In this document: piece after piece, positions 35,901 through 46,500 of the stretch
Numbering within the stretch: the stretch's first letter is position 1
How the letters are laid out: the number at the start of each line of letters is the position of its first letter
Assembly: GCA_002633005.1 (NCBI GenBank)
Contig: NMRA01000099.1
Coordinates: 694,167 to 758,166 of the forward strand
Direction of reading: 5' to 3'
Source of the DNA: Phoronis australis
Lineage: Eukaryota > Phoronida > Phoronidae
DNA: 64,000 nucleotides
Translations under genes and position numbers: made by a program
The notes under the pieces: model-generated
Databases searched by the model: none
Told to the model about the DNA's origin: nothing
Seen by the model: the letters and a program-made list of their open reading frames with translations, nothing else

Positions 35901-36687
35901 AACCATGGACATTGACAAGTTATCTCCCATACCATACGAGGCTCAGTCAAGTACAGGTATAAACAGCGGAAATGGGGTGAATTCCTCACCTCATTCTATC
36001 ACAAGCACGCCTCAGGGAAGCACCCTACCAGGCTATCATAAACACAAAGCGAGTCTCGTCCAACCAAAACCTGTAGACAATCAGTTAGCAAAGGCAACAA
36101 TGGAATGGAAAGCGAGTTCTGTTCACAATGGTATTACCCTCCCAGGGAGTGTCACAAACACTCCAAAAATTATGAAAAAGCAGACACCATCTCCAAAAGG
36201 TGGGCCTGGTTACCTACTGTATTTACCTGAACTTGACGAGGTTAAGAAAACTATTGAAAAACTTGAAACTTTAAAACTGCAGTCAGAAACTCAGGTAAGC
36301 AAATCTTATGAGAAACTGAACAATAGCACAACAACCAGAGATCGCAAATTGTCAACAGAGCGCCACTTAAACAATGGAAATGATGTCAGAGGCATGGAGG
36401 CCAGAACACGTGATCCAGTGATTTTCCAATCGAATATGAGCTTATCTAATCTCGGTGAAGATTCGGCATTTCCCAAAAATTACAATGGAGCACGCATGAT
36501 GGTGCTTTATGACTACACGGCCATGACTGAAGATGATGTTAATGTGCGGCGTGGCGATGTAGTGACACTATTAAATGCCCAGGATGAGGACTGGATCTTT
36601 GTGCAAACTATCACAGAACTTGAGGGCTTCATTCCAAAGGCATACGCTGTCAATATGAATATTGAAAGTTGTATGGCCCGCATGTAG
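32870..36687 (+). CDS. SH3-domain adaptor protein, Dlish-like
   Basis: Exon 1 is 32870-32958 with the ATG at 32904. Exon 2 is 33608-33747 and exon 3 is 35140-36687, ending in TAG. The phases fit (1, then 0) and give 580 residues. The start MAHLCSAYLGKKKTFAQM resembles the N-terminus of Drosophila Dlish (CG10933), which also begins Met-Ala-x-Leu-Cys followed by a basic run. SH3-1 spans about residues 135-191 (NALYKQNDWVMV, SGFVPYPYV) and SH3-2 about 516-569 (ALYDY-like VLYDYTAMTEDDV, EDWIFV, GFIPKAYAV). Between them lie about 325 Ser/Asn-rich, probably disordered residues. Dlish is a membrane-associated, palmitoylated adaptor binding Dachs and Fat in Hippo signalling. The fly protein is reported with three SH3 domains and only two are clear here. 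The SH3 adaptor call is firm. The Dlish assignment is from memory. Confidence 0.75.
33608..33747 (+). CDS. Second coding exon of the SH3 gene
   Basis: The acceptor ttctatgtag and donor gtaagt flank it. It enters in phase 1, leaves in phase 0 and encodes a basic stretch (KSSKKKGQKCSRKDSEG), then DDFYGFLRPKSNRPPRVV. Together with the N-terminal KKK this makes a polybasic region close to Cys5, compatible with membrane attachment. Confidence 0.8.
34895..35055. mobile_element. hAT-like MITE, 161 bp
   Basis: The left end is CAGAGGCGGATGCAGGATTT and the right end on the minus strand is CAGTGGCGGATTTAGAGGGG. CAGnGGCGGAT is a typical hAT tip. ATATG stands directly outside both ends, shorter than the 8-bp duplication expected for hAT, perhaps through decay. 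The interior is G-rich on the left and C-rich on the right, so it can fold as one hairpin. It lies in the second intron of the SH3 gene. Confidence 0.75.
35140..36687 (+). CDS. Third exon of the SH3 gene with both SH3 domains
   Basis: The acceptor tgttactttag ends at 35139. The exon encodes residues 66-580 and the stop codon. SH3-1 lacks the classic ALYDY opening (it has VMTGYKPSTTWEAKDEVAV) but keeps the Trp and the Gly-Phe-Val-Pro-x-x-Tyr-Val end. SH3-2 has all the hallmarks. The linker has Ser-Pro and Thr-Pro sites (SQPSPRSIS, TPSPKGGPG) and a short charged helix (LDEVKKTIEKLETLKL). Confidence 0.9.
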   Translation, partial: DECEPLPFNTKGHDTMESLLALEVDSVHSGYSSMTVPSMSKRSQPSPRSISDLEDLLDKANSLKPANIPMKVMTGYKPSTTWEAKDEVAVEKDMIVNALYKQNDWVMVRTPRQRSGFVPYPYVKPLCLTDGANLNHTRDFEQKPEVYDSITEALNKKENEPQNGKIVYFNDSERFQLDERKSGDGESDESNRSCEDPWSYENSSEGNRSSIHEMPSEVWINEKLSSSIESVHKEKSDIIGHLNQSTVPSWDKVKTMDIDKLSPIPYEAQSSTGINSGNGVNSSPHSITSTPQGSTLPGYHKHKASLVQPKPVDNQLAKATMEWKASSVHNGITLPGSVTNTPKIMKKQTPSPKGGPGYLLYLPELDEVKKTIEKLETLKLQSETQVSKSYEKLNNSTTTRDRKLSTERHLNNGNDVRGMEARTRDPVIFQSNMSLSNLGEDSAFPKNYNGARMMVLYDYTAMTEDDVNVRRGDVVTLLNAQDEDWIFVQTITELEGFIPKAYAVNMNIESCMARM

Positions 36688-38368
36688 GGTATGAAATTTT
36701 CTCATCCATCACAGTGACTAAAGCAAGAAAGATCTCTGCTTGAGACAGCGTTAATCCGGACTGGATTTGAAATGTGACAAACAACATGGTATTCTCCCAG
36801 TGGAATGTGATTGATCTATTTTCGAGTCAAGTCGATGGAGTAAACTTTGGCAATCCCTAAGCCCGAGGTCTCCAGAAAATATATCTTGGATCAACTACCA
36901 TAAAGTCACTATTGATATGCTCCAATGTGAACACAATAACTAACTGAATGATGTGATGTGCTAAGCCATCTTATTAATCTCAGTTACCTAATTTATTAAT
37001 ACGAGGTGTTTTGCTTTTGAGGCTAGAGGTTGTTATCAGCATGTATACCATTGGCCAATTGAAATGCAAGCTTCATAGGATAGATGAAAACTATTTACCT
37101 CGCTGTAGTCAGGTATGCTATGATGTCTTCACACACTTATGCGATATAAAATGTTTGTATAAAAAACAAACTAGGCAATGACAAGTTCTCAACTATATGA
37201 CAAATTTTAAATATTTATCACTTACAGTCAAATCATTGACAACGTGAATGAATTGACTTTGAGTTGTAATTTATTGAGTATATGAGCATGTTTTTGTAAC
37301 TAATCTCAGGTTAAATTATATTTAATACGTAGCTCACTGATCTTGTAGATTCTTTTAGTTACGCAAATGTAACACACCCAACACACTATACTGAAATTAA
37401 TGACATGACACCCAACAAAAACCATTACATCAAGTGACAAAAGGTAACCGATCTTTTATTTTAAATAGAACATTCAGAAGTAGCAGTCGCAAAGCAAACT
37501 AGATTTTTTTCTTATTTTACATCAACCATTAGGTACTTGTTAGATGATATTTGCTTTTACAGACAATTCGAATTTTTAAATAATTTTATATAATTTGCAT
37601 TGTGCAAAACTAAGAAACTCTCCAAGTCAAGTGAAGGGAATAGGCTCATAAACATACTACAGACTAAAAGTTGAAACCGCATTGGTTACAAATACCGCAC
37701 AAAAAATGTAAAGTGCTTTTATTCAAGTCTATTTAACTGATACAATATAGATTACAATCAATGGTGTAATACTGTGTGACAAATGCATTAATAAGCTGGT
37801 CTTTCTAGTAGAGATGTGGACTTTGTAAGATTTGCAAATGATACCTTGCCAAGTTACACAGATTTGTCATAGTCAAATCCTTAGTAAATACTTCAGAGGT
37901 AAATCCTAAGGAAAGCTACAATTAAACAATTAATTTTAAATTTGTTTCTTGAAAACATGTTGTCTAATCACAAAACCTAACACTGCATACCGATAAGAAC
38001 TGATATTGTTAGACACCAATACAACAAGCTGGTATTTTTATCGGCAATACTGTTAACTTTGATCACAACCAATTGTAAATTATTAATTGACTGAAACATT
38101 CTTCATGTGTTTGGGTCAACAGTCGGGTTCCAAGAATGATGTCATTGGTCTGGATGATGTCATTTGGGGTTTTGTTAGTGGCACCTGGTGTGATTCTCAA
38201 ACAGCACAAATTACCCAGCATGTATGACTCGTGTTCAAAAACAACACCTGAACAACCATGGTATACAATGAGCAACTAGGCTCATACAATGCTGACAAAA
38301 TCAAAGGCCATTTACATACCAGACACAAAGCTGAAGAACAGCTGTTGACAAACTGTAAATATTAAAGA

Positions 38369-38617
38369 AAAATCTCACCTATTTAGGACACAATTATGGC
38401 CGACTAGTGAAATCTTACTTTTTAACTTTTTCATGAAAGAGCTATACAGTTATAGCATCAAATAAACCCTTGATGATTTTTAAGCCCTGTGCCATAGCTG
38501 CCATTGACAAGACTGTGAAATTAAGGGCATTAACAACAATGCTAGACCGGTGAATTAAAAAATGAAAAAAGAATAATTTTGGCAATGATTTTTTACTTCA
38601 ATTGGTGAGATTTTACC
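38369..38617. mobile_element. MITE-like element, GGTAAAATCTCACC ends, best copy
   Basis: The left end is AAATCTCACCTATTTAGG and the right end on the minus strand is GGTAAAATCTCACCAATTGA. Next to the left end is ACACAATTATGGCCGACTAG and next to the right end AATAATTTTGGCAATGATTT, both echoed at 29277-29490 and 4820-5070. About 249 bp, no coding capacity. Confidence 0.65.
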
Positions 38618-39174
38618 GTTATTTTTTGATAAAGCGGCAACATAACAAAATACGCCTCGTTGCTAGGTGGTGATAAAGTAGTAGGTGGACAGCATTCTAC
38701 TTTGTACTATGGAGACTTAATGGGCCTTTCCAGCTTTTCATACATTCTTTATTATCGTCAGGTTACCAAATTATCCCTTTTGTGTGTTGGGATATTCAAA
38801 ATTCATTCATGTCAACTCGTCCCGTCTTGCAGACCACAATTGGAATCTGGGTCAAGCAATTTTAATTACTTAAAAGACGCTTTCGTGCTGCCACATCACT
38901 AACGAATTGTACGTCAGTTGATTGATAACAAAAATATTCACCTAAAGTGTCAACCAACACCCATTTTCCATCAAAACCAACAGTGGTGAATGATCAATAG
39001 TTCAATTGTGATACCATGATTGCTATCTCATGTAGGATGTTAATTAGTGGCTGTTTAGTCATGGACATCTATTGTTGATGACCAATACAGAATATAGCGA
39101 ATCACACTATAGTTAGTTACTGGTCACCAAAACCTTTAATTGATGCATAACACTTGGATGATGACATTACGCAT

Positions 39175-39441
39175 AATAATAATAATAATAATGATGAAGG
39201 TCATGATGATAAGAGACTGATTTTTGTTCATTAGCCCACCTCTAGAAATCAGTTTCACATTATATCCAGGTTCACAATTTCACACGCCTGCATCAGTCCA
39301 TAACTAAGACTGAGCTAATAAGAGTTGGAGACACAGACACTCTTGTGCATTGCTTGAACATCTGTCAGTAATGTCAGGATTTGAACCTGCCTCACTCAAA
39401 TGGAAGTCTGTATCTCAAACCACTGAGCTACACTGTCTACA
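39175..39441 (-). mobile_element. tRNA-derived SINE, minus strand
   Basis: On the minus strand the head contains TAGCTCAGTGG (39420-39430), a good polymerase III A box, and GGTTCAAATCC (39377-39387), a good B box, about 32 bp apart as in a tRNA. The tail ends in a short ATT/AAT simple repeat at 39175-39200. A functional tRNA is excluded because the anticodon stem and acceptor pairing are not preserved and the sequence continues about 200 bp beyond. Confidence 0.75.
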
Positions 39442-39800
39442 CTGATGGCGATGATAGATAAGAATGATGATGCTGACAATACAGACAACGATAATGATAA
39501 CGATAATGATAATACAGAGGACGTGATGATGATAATGATACCGAGACGGATGATGAACACAGAGAATGACTTTGATGATAATACAAAGGATTTGATGACA
39601 ATGATGATACTTACACTGATGACGATGACAATACGGACAACGTTAGTGACAATGACGCTAATACTGAGATTGATGATGACGTTGATGATGATAATCTCAG
39701 TATCATTATCATTATCACTATCACCACATCCTCTGTATTATCATGGCACTGATACCAAGAATGACGACAATGATGATGACGATACAGAGAATGACTAGCA
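39440..39800 (+). repeat. GAT/AAT microsatellite tract
   Basis: Long impure GATGAT, GATAAT and GACAAT repeats, partly with the complementary strand (ATTATC) near 39705-39725. The apparent 117-residue frame (Asp/Asn then Met/Thr runs) is only this tract translated. Confidence 0.9.
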
Positions 39801-42800
39801 AGATAAATACAATGATTACAACAACAATGTTGAGGAACAAATCATTTTGTGCTGGCAGATAACTCACTCAAAGTTAATGTTCAATGTTGGCAGACTGCCT
39901 CAAGACACTGAATTAAGCAATCTAGCAACTTCTTACATAATAAATACATCTTCAAACAATGATATTTGCTCAGGTATTTACATGAAACTCTTTCCGTGTT
40001 GGCTTAATTAACTTACAGCTATGTTGAATCAATGCAATCTATTTGAGTCCATTAATGAGGAGTCAGTCCTAAATATTGCTAAATACATTTAGCCTGGAGA
40101 CACAATGGATTTGTGGTTCAAATCAAACAGTGCCTCAAATGAGCAAACATTCAAAGATCAAATGACTGCAGACACTGGTAGACAAAATGTGTTAATTAAC
40201 AACTAGTCTAGCCAGTGTCTATATGGTTTTAATTGATAGCAAGGTCAATGAACAGTTGTTTTCAAAGAATTTAAAAACTTATAAGCATTTCAATAAAAAT
40301 CAAGTGAATTAGTAAGGGAACACAGTAACAGAAAGATAAAAAATTGAGATGGTACATTTAGGTTTGTGTAAACCATTCATCTAATAAGCTGAATTTCTTT
40401 AAGCCATTGCAATGGATATATTCCAATACATTGCCATAATTTAGCACACAAAATAATTGTCAACAAATGCCATTTTGCTTATTTTCTATAACCATGTCAT
40501 TTTTCAAATGCAAAACTATTTCAGACAAGACAGGTGATAAGATAGCCAATATCATCAATTTTCTTTTTCACAACACTAAGCAACAGAATTGGTTCTAGCA
40601 GCAAGAAATTCAGCTGTTTATTAGAAACTGCAGTAACATGCAGACAACTGACTTGTGTAAAAAAGTTTACTTAAAAAACCCAATTAAAATTGCATTAAAC
40701 CCCAAACAGGCTAGTTAAATGTGACCCAAATAAAGAACAGTGGCCCACTCAAATAAAACTGACTTAGCTAAGACAAATCTTAAATCAAAATTAATTTTAA
40801 GATAGAACTTCAATTTGTCCGTTCAAAGAAACTGATCTTCAGTTTGACTTGAGGTTTTTGCTTGAAGTTTTGTCTATGGTTGACAAGCTTACTGGATATG
40901 GAAGTTGCAAAGTTTGGAAGTTGAGAGAAATCTTAGAGGGCTATAAGTAAAAAAAGAATTTAAGTCAGTTTCTTGGAAGAGCCCCAGCACTGCAGCAGAC
41001 ACGACAAGCTGCAACATCATTAATTGGTGTTGGAAAGGTCATGACCCCTCATGATCTTTGACCCCATGCAAATGATGTCTGGAATATATCAAAGTGCCAT
41101 CCACACTATGAATTTCGCAATGACAAGTTACTCCTGGAACCAGTTGTTTCTAGATTTAGTATTAGTGTGGCTGCTATTTGCGCTGGGGTAGCTTGACACA
41201 CGCGTGACAACTTACCCCAGTTGCTCTGGGATAACAAGACCCAAGCACAAACCTTCAAGGAGTAATGCATTACCATCTACACACTAGCTCAGTTACATAC
41301 ACCTAAGAGTCTAATTCTTCTCGTGCTACATTTGTAGCGAGGTGTAGGAGTGTGTGGTAAGTTGCTCAGCTCACTGGCCGCAAGGCGCTCTGGGGCAAGT
41401 TGTTAGTACTAGACCAACTAATAGTGTGGACATGACGTAAGTGTGGGACCTACTAGTAATGTTATGTTGTTCATCTGTCTCTAGTAATACAATAAAACAG
41501 TCAATGAGTAAAAAATGTATTTTTGCATAACCTGAAGTACATCATATGTAGAAGTAGCCTCAAAATCAAGGTACAAAAATACCATAAATCAACAGTTACT
41601 TAATGAGGACAAAAGTTTAATACCGCATGAACGCGTACTGATGCCCATGTGTTTGATCGAGGAATATTTTTACTCAAGCAGTTTGGAGATCAACAAGGCA
41701 AAACTTCCACTGCTTCACTTATATGACATTTGTGTAAGTGACAATTAAATTATTTGCTTTTTTTATCCATCCCTGGTACTTCTCGTTTTTACAATCAGTG
41801 TTAAATTGAATAATATACAAATTATATTGCCTACGATTGTGTGATAGAAAAGTCCAGTTTCAATATTTTAAAAAATTTGCTCGTCAGTTTTACACAACTG
41901 TTTTGCATATCGACGCATGCGCTTGAATCCAAGTATAAGCAAAACTTGTAGGTGCATGGGCCTTAACATGTGCATATACAGTACAATTAAAAACACAGTT
42001 AATCAAATGCAGCAGCTCAATAATTTATGAAATCAGCACCATTTTCTTGATTGACAAGTCAACACAGACAAGACATTGGCAATCTTGATGTTATAAATGC
42101 ACCAGGGGAACTAGACACAAGGGTTTTTAATGACAATACAAGCCAGCCTACCAACTGCAAACCATGTATCTCAGCACAGAAAAAAATACACAGTTCACAA
42201 GCCATTCAATCGACAGCAGAGTTTTCCAGGATACAGTGCCTACGCTGTAGATTTCAGGAATCAGTTTGCATTTAATTTAGGATCCAATATGGGAAATCAT
42301 CCTTTTCATTTCCATAAAGAAGAAAACCACAGTAACTGTTTCTCAACTTTTCATGAACACCCATGGAGTTTCTGTTACTTTGTAGACGATTCAAGATCGC
42401 AAGAACACCTGGCATATTCACACACAAACATTACTTCACGGGATGGTCACTGAGAGGCGTCAACCTGTCCACACTGCCAGTGTTCTTGGGAATTGAACCC
42501 AGAAACATCCGGTATGAACAGACGTGCGTATACATGGGCCCAAAATGGGGATTCCAAAAGAAAGACCCATTCTGTCTGCAGATGGCAGATTGGACATCTG
42601 CTCCGCTGTCAAAAAAGTCACATGTGAGCACTCATCAGAAATCTGATCTGCCTCTAAATATGACAACAAATCTGATTTCTTACCACGATTAAGCTACACT
42701 CCAATGGCGTAATTTTTGGGAAGACTCTGCTCTCCCACCTTTGTGAAGGTCAATTATAAGAAGCTCATCTGCCTTCCGATCAGATATCGTGGAAGCCCTC

Positions 42801-43048
42801 TCATAAAAACTCTACATGTCAATTCTGCATACAATACACCTTATTCACGCACGTCACCATATTACAAAGAGCCTCCTTTTAGGTTGCATTCCACGACTAA
42901 TCACAGAGCAAAGCGCGACTTTTTTTGCATGCCTCGTTATACTTGTGACTCAAATGCATTGTTTTTTTAAACATAAAACACTTTTTAAAAATGGAAGTTG
43001 CGTGAACAAGGTCTATACAAAGAAATTGTGAACTCCCCAAAACTTCAC

Positions 43049-43054
43049 TTTATT
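43049..43054 (-). terminator. Poly(A) signal of the SLF1 gene
   Basis: AATAAA on the minus strand, 47 bp after the stop codon at 43101-43103. It is the first canonical signal downstream and would give a very short 3' UTR. Confidence 0.6.
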
Positions 43055-43100
43055 TAATGGAGGTAAAACATGCTACCTTCCACTGACCCACAATACCTGT

Positions 43101-43543
43101 TTACTCATTAAGCACATACGTCAGACACTTCATGTGACTAAACTTAGGCTTCAGTCCATTTTTTCGGTTCATGATGCGGTTCAGATGCATTTCAAAGCCT
43201 CGCACGTGACCGCATAACTCTTTCAACACTGACTTATCCTGGTCAGTCAACACTCTGCTGTTGTCACGATCGTCACCGTGACAACAGCATACGTAGGCCA
43301 CCAAGAGGTGATAGACAATGACTGCATACTTATGTCCTTCCTGTGTGTTCGTATGCTTACGGTCATCTCCGCTACCCAGGACCCTAGCATAGACGTCTTC
43401 GCTGGGCAGGAATGCAAAGCAGCCGGAATCGTCTTGTAACGATGACTGTGACAGTTGGCTCTCGTTGAGGGAGAAGTCTAAAAAGACCGATTTGAGTATA
43501 TCAACCTTGAATTTCATTTGACGCTGAACAACAATCTTAAGCT
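43101..43543 (-). CDS. SLF1: SLF1 last exon, C-terminal domain and stop
   Basis: The acceptor ttattgatacag lies above 43543 and TAA is at 43101-43103. It encodes 147 residues, including SVFLDFSLNESQLSQSSLQD, YAVIVYHLLVAYVCCCHGDD and a final helix with MHLNRIMNR. Human SLF1 has a C-terminal region of similar size after the repeats but conservation is weak. The Cys-Cys-Cys-His run is not a recognisable zinc site. Confidence 0.85.
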
Positions 43544-46500
43544 CTGTATCAATAATAGCAACAAAGGATTAAATGAAATTATTTTTAAAAAATAGGACAT
43601 CCAACGTACTTGTATCTACATGTGTTTACATATTATAATTTTCAAGAAAATGACCCATCCATGAATCATAATCGTGCCAGTCACTGCAACATTCCTAAAC
43701 TCCATCCAACAATATTTTAATTGGGATCAGTGAAGTTATATGTCCAGTAAGCTTATTTTTAGGTATTCATGGGAGCACTCAATCACAGCTCAGGTATCTC
43801 AGTTGCCAGATTACTGCATGTTTTCCCAAGGTTTCAGCAGAGTAAACCAAATGTTGATAGTTTAGTCCACAATGCAATTATTGCCAAGCCACATCCAACG
43901 CAGAAAGAGGTGACGATGACTTATCTGTACCTAAACATTTGTTTATTCGCCTTTTGGTAGGGGTCACCACTAACTGATCAATAGGCTCGTTCAAAGCTTC
44001 CCTCATTTCGTCAGTGTCGGCACATTCCAATGGCAAGTAACCTTCCTTCGTTTTAAGAGTAAGCAGTTGGGGACCTAAACGATACAAGTACAAATTAACA
44101 AGAGAGTTGTTATAGTTGTGCAGGACCTTATTGACTAGTGTGGGCATTTAGACAAATATCTACAGAACTATTTAAAGATGTATTTGCATGCTCATAACTA
44201 TGCTAATGTATAGCAGGAACTAAATGACAATGTAACTTTAAAGATGTATTTGCATGCTCATAACTATGCTAATGTATAGCAGGAACTAAATGACAATTTA
44301 TGCTTTTTGAACAACATCTACGCTAATCAAAGTGCAGTTGTATTCATTGACGACTTGTAAATGTGAAAACAAAAACTTCTGCAAATACATGACCTTTGCA
44401 CTATTGACGTATCTTGGGGGGGCTCACATAGCCCGCAAAATGCAGTGTTGTTCCCCAACACCACATCACAATACTTACTGGACACAACTCGGTGATTTAC
44501 GACCGATCATTTTCGACACAAAACTCGTTCTTAAAAACATTTGGCAATTTTCAACGCACTTCATATTCACATCTTCGCTGTATCTTGTGTTTCTAACTAA
44601 GCTAGCCAAGCAATCACAGAGATACGGAGTTAGCGAGCAAGTTCCACTTTAAAGCAAATATTATTTACAATACGGTTCATAAAGAATGCAGCAACATCAT
44701 TTAAACCACCTACCTCCAGCTCTAATCAGGAGTTTAGCTACTTCAACATGTCCGTTGATGACCGCATCGTGCAGTGGAGTGATGCCATCTGGTGAAGCGA
44801 TTGCCAGATTAAGGGACATATTTGTCTTCTTATCTGCCGGAAAAAAACAGCCATCAACAATTTGAGTGACGGGGGACATGTGACAAGGGGATCGAGTGGC
44901 ACAAAAAGATATAGCGAATCAAATACACTGTAGATGTCGCATTTATGTCCATCTGGCTTCATCATTTTTGCGTGAATTTTTGCATATATGGTAAGGGGGG
45001 GACGGCAGTTGATACAAAAATTTTTGGGTGGTTGTCTTTTGAAAAGAATTAAACTTATGGGTGGTCTTTCATGGAAGAAGTATGTCATTAACAGTGGGTA
45101 GTATTTTTTGTCCTGTAAATGTTGACAGGAAGGTATTTTCAGACAAACACTGACTTCAATTCCGCTTACCAAAAATTCATTGACAGATACCCGAAAATAA
45201 CCAAAAACTACAGAACAAATCCTCATTGCTAGTGTACAGAGTGCTACATGTACACTATGCCATTACTCAACTCACAGGAAGTTGATTACAAGCACATGCT
45301 GTACAGTCATATTAGAATGAAAATTACTGCAAAACTAAACTGGTGTTAACATATTTAAGAAAATTGATAAATTTTTAAATGCAAAATATGAGAAGTCAGA
45401 TAGACGAGTTCCAATATTCACTTGGCATAGCAGCTTAAAAGGGTTTAAGAAAACATTTTCAGATTCTTAGATTCTCGAAATTGAAAAAATCTTATTGGAA
45501 TTACAGAGACGCATGGTGGACAGAGACACCTGGTAGCTAACTAAAGTATTGCTCACAGATGTCTCTGAAAAGCAAGTTTGTGATAACTGACATGAGTTGT
45601 GATCTCACATGGAATTTTTCTGCACCCACAAAAACTTTTGTGGTCGAATATAGTCAGCATCTCATCTGTACCTGCGTGTGGCTGTCGATCATTTCTTGTT
45701 CGTCAATTATCTCAAGAACTGCTTGGCGGATCATGATGAAATTTGGTACAGAGATAATCGGCGTGGATGTGCCAGCACTTGTTCATTTTCGGAAGTATTT
45801 GGTAACCGTGGTACCCCATTTTGAGCATTTTAGTTTTCGACAAACGTTGATTATCTCAAAAATAGTTGACGGAGGATCATGATGAAACTCGATACCAAGG
45901 TTACATGGCAAGAATGTGGCCGCACCAGTCAATTTTTGGACGGATTCAAGTACTATGGCAGCCCCTGTTAATTTTCGACTGCTCAAGTCATTGCCTGTTC
46001 ATAGATTATCTTGAAACTGCTTAAAGGATCATGATGACATCTGGCATAGAGATAAATGACAGGTATGCGCCGACACCGGTCGATTTTTGGACAGATTTGA
46101 CTGCTGTAGCATCCTCTGTGGGTCATTTTAGTTTTTGACAAGACAGGTTGATTATCTGAAAAAGCACTTGGCACAACTGGATGAAATTTGGCACAAAGAT
46201 ATATGGCAGGAATGGATGTGCTGACAGAAGCTGATTATTGTTCTGATTCGACCACCCTCTTGGCCGCTTTAGTTTTTGGCAAGATTTGACAAGACAGAGT
46301 TCTTGTCTGACGATCATCTAGTAAGCACTTAACAGGTCATCCTAAAGGCAACTTGTTTATAAGTGTTGCATTTTATATTTCAATCTAATTAAAAATCATG
46401 GGTCAAGGGTTGGAGAAATAATAGAAAAATATGGGCGGTGGATACAAAATGAAAAAGCCTTCCCCTCCCATAGATTTTTTTCTGGAACAGCCCTAAGCAC

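Larger units (their letters stand above)
36688..43048. other. Convergent intergenic region
   Basis: It lies between the stop of the SH3 gene and the 3' end of the SLF1 gene on the other strand. The first part is the SH3 3' UTR. ATTAAA at 37921 is the earliest plausible plus-strand poly(A) signal, and AATAAA at 38461 is inside an element. It holds the element at 38369-38617, a tRNA-derived SINE and a microsatellite (39175-39800). From 39.8 to 43.0 kb only short frames without support were seen. Confidence 0.6.

Noticed and set aside
39360-39435. tRNA gene on the minus strand
   Set aside because: The A and B boxes are present, but the acceptor and anticodon stems are not preserved and the sequence continues as a SINE body.
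39445-39798. 117-residue Asp/Asn/Met-rich frame
   Set aside because: It is a translated GAT/AAT microsatellite.
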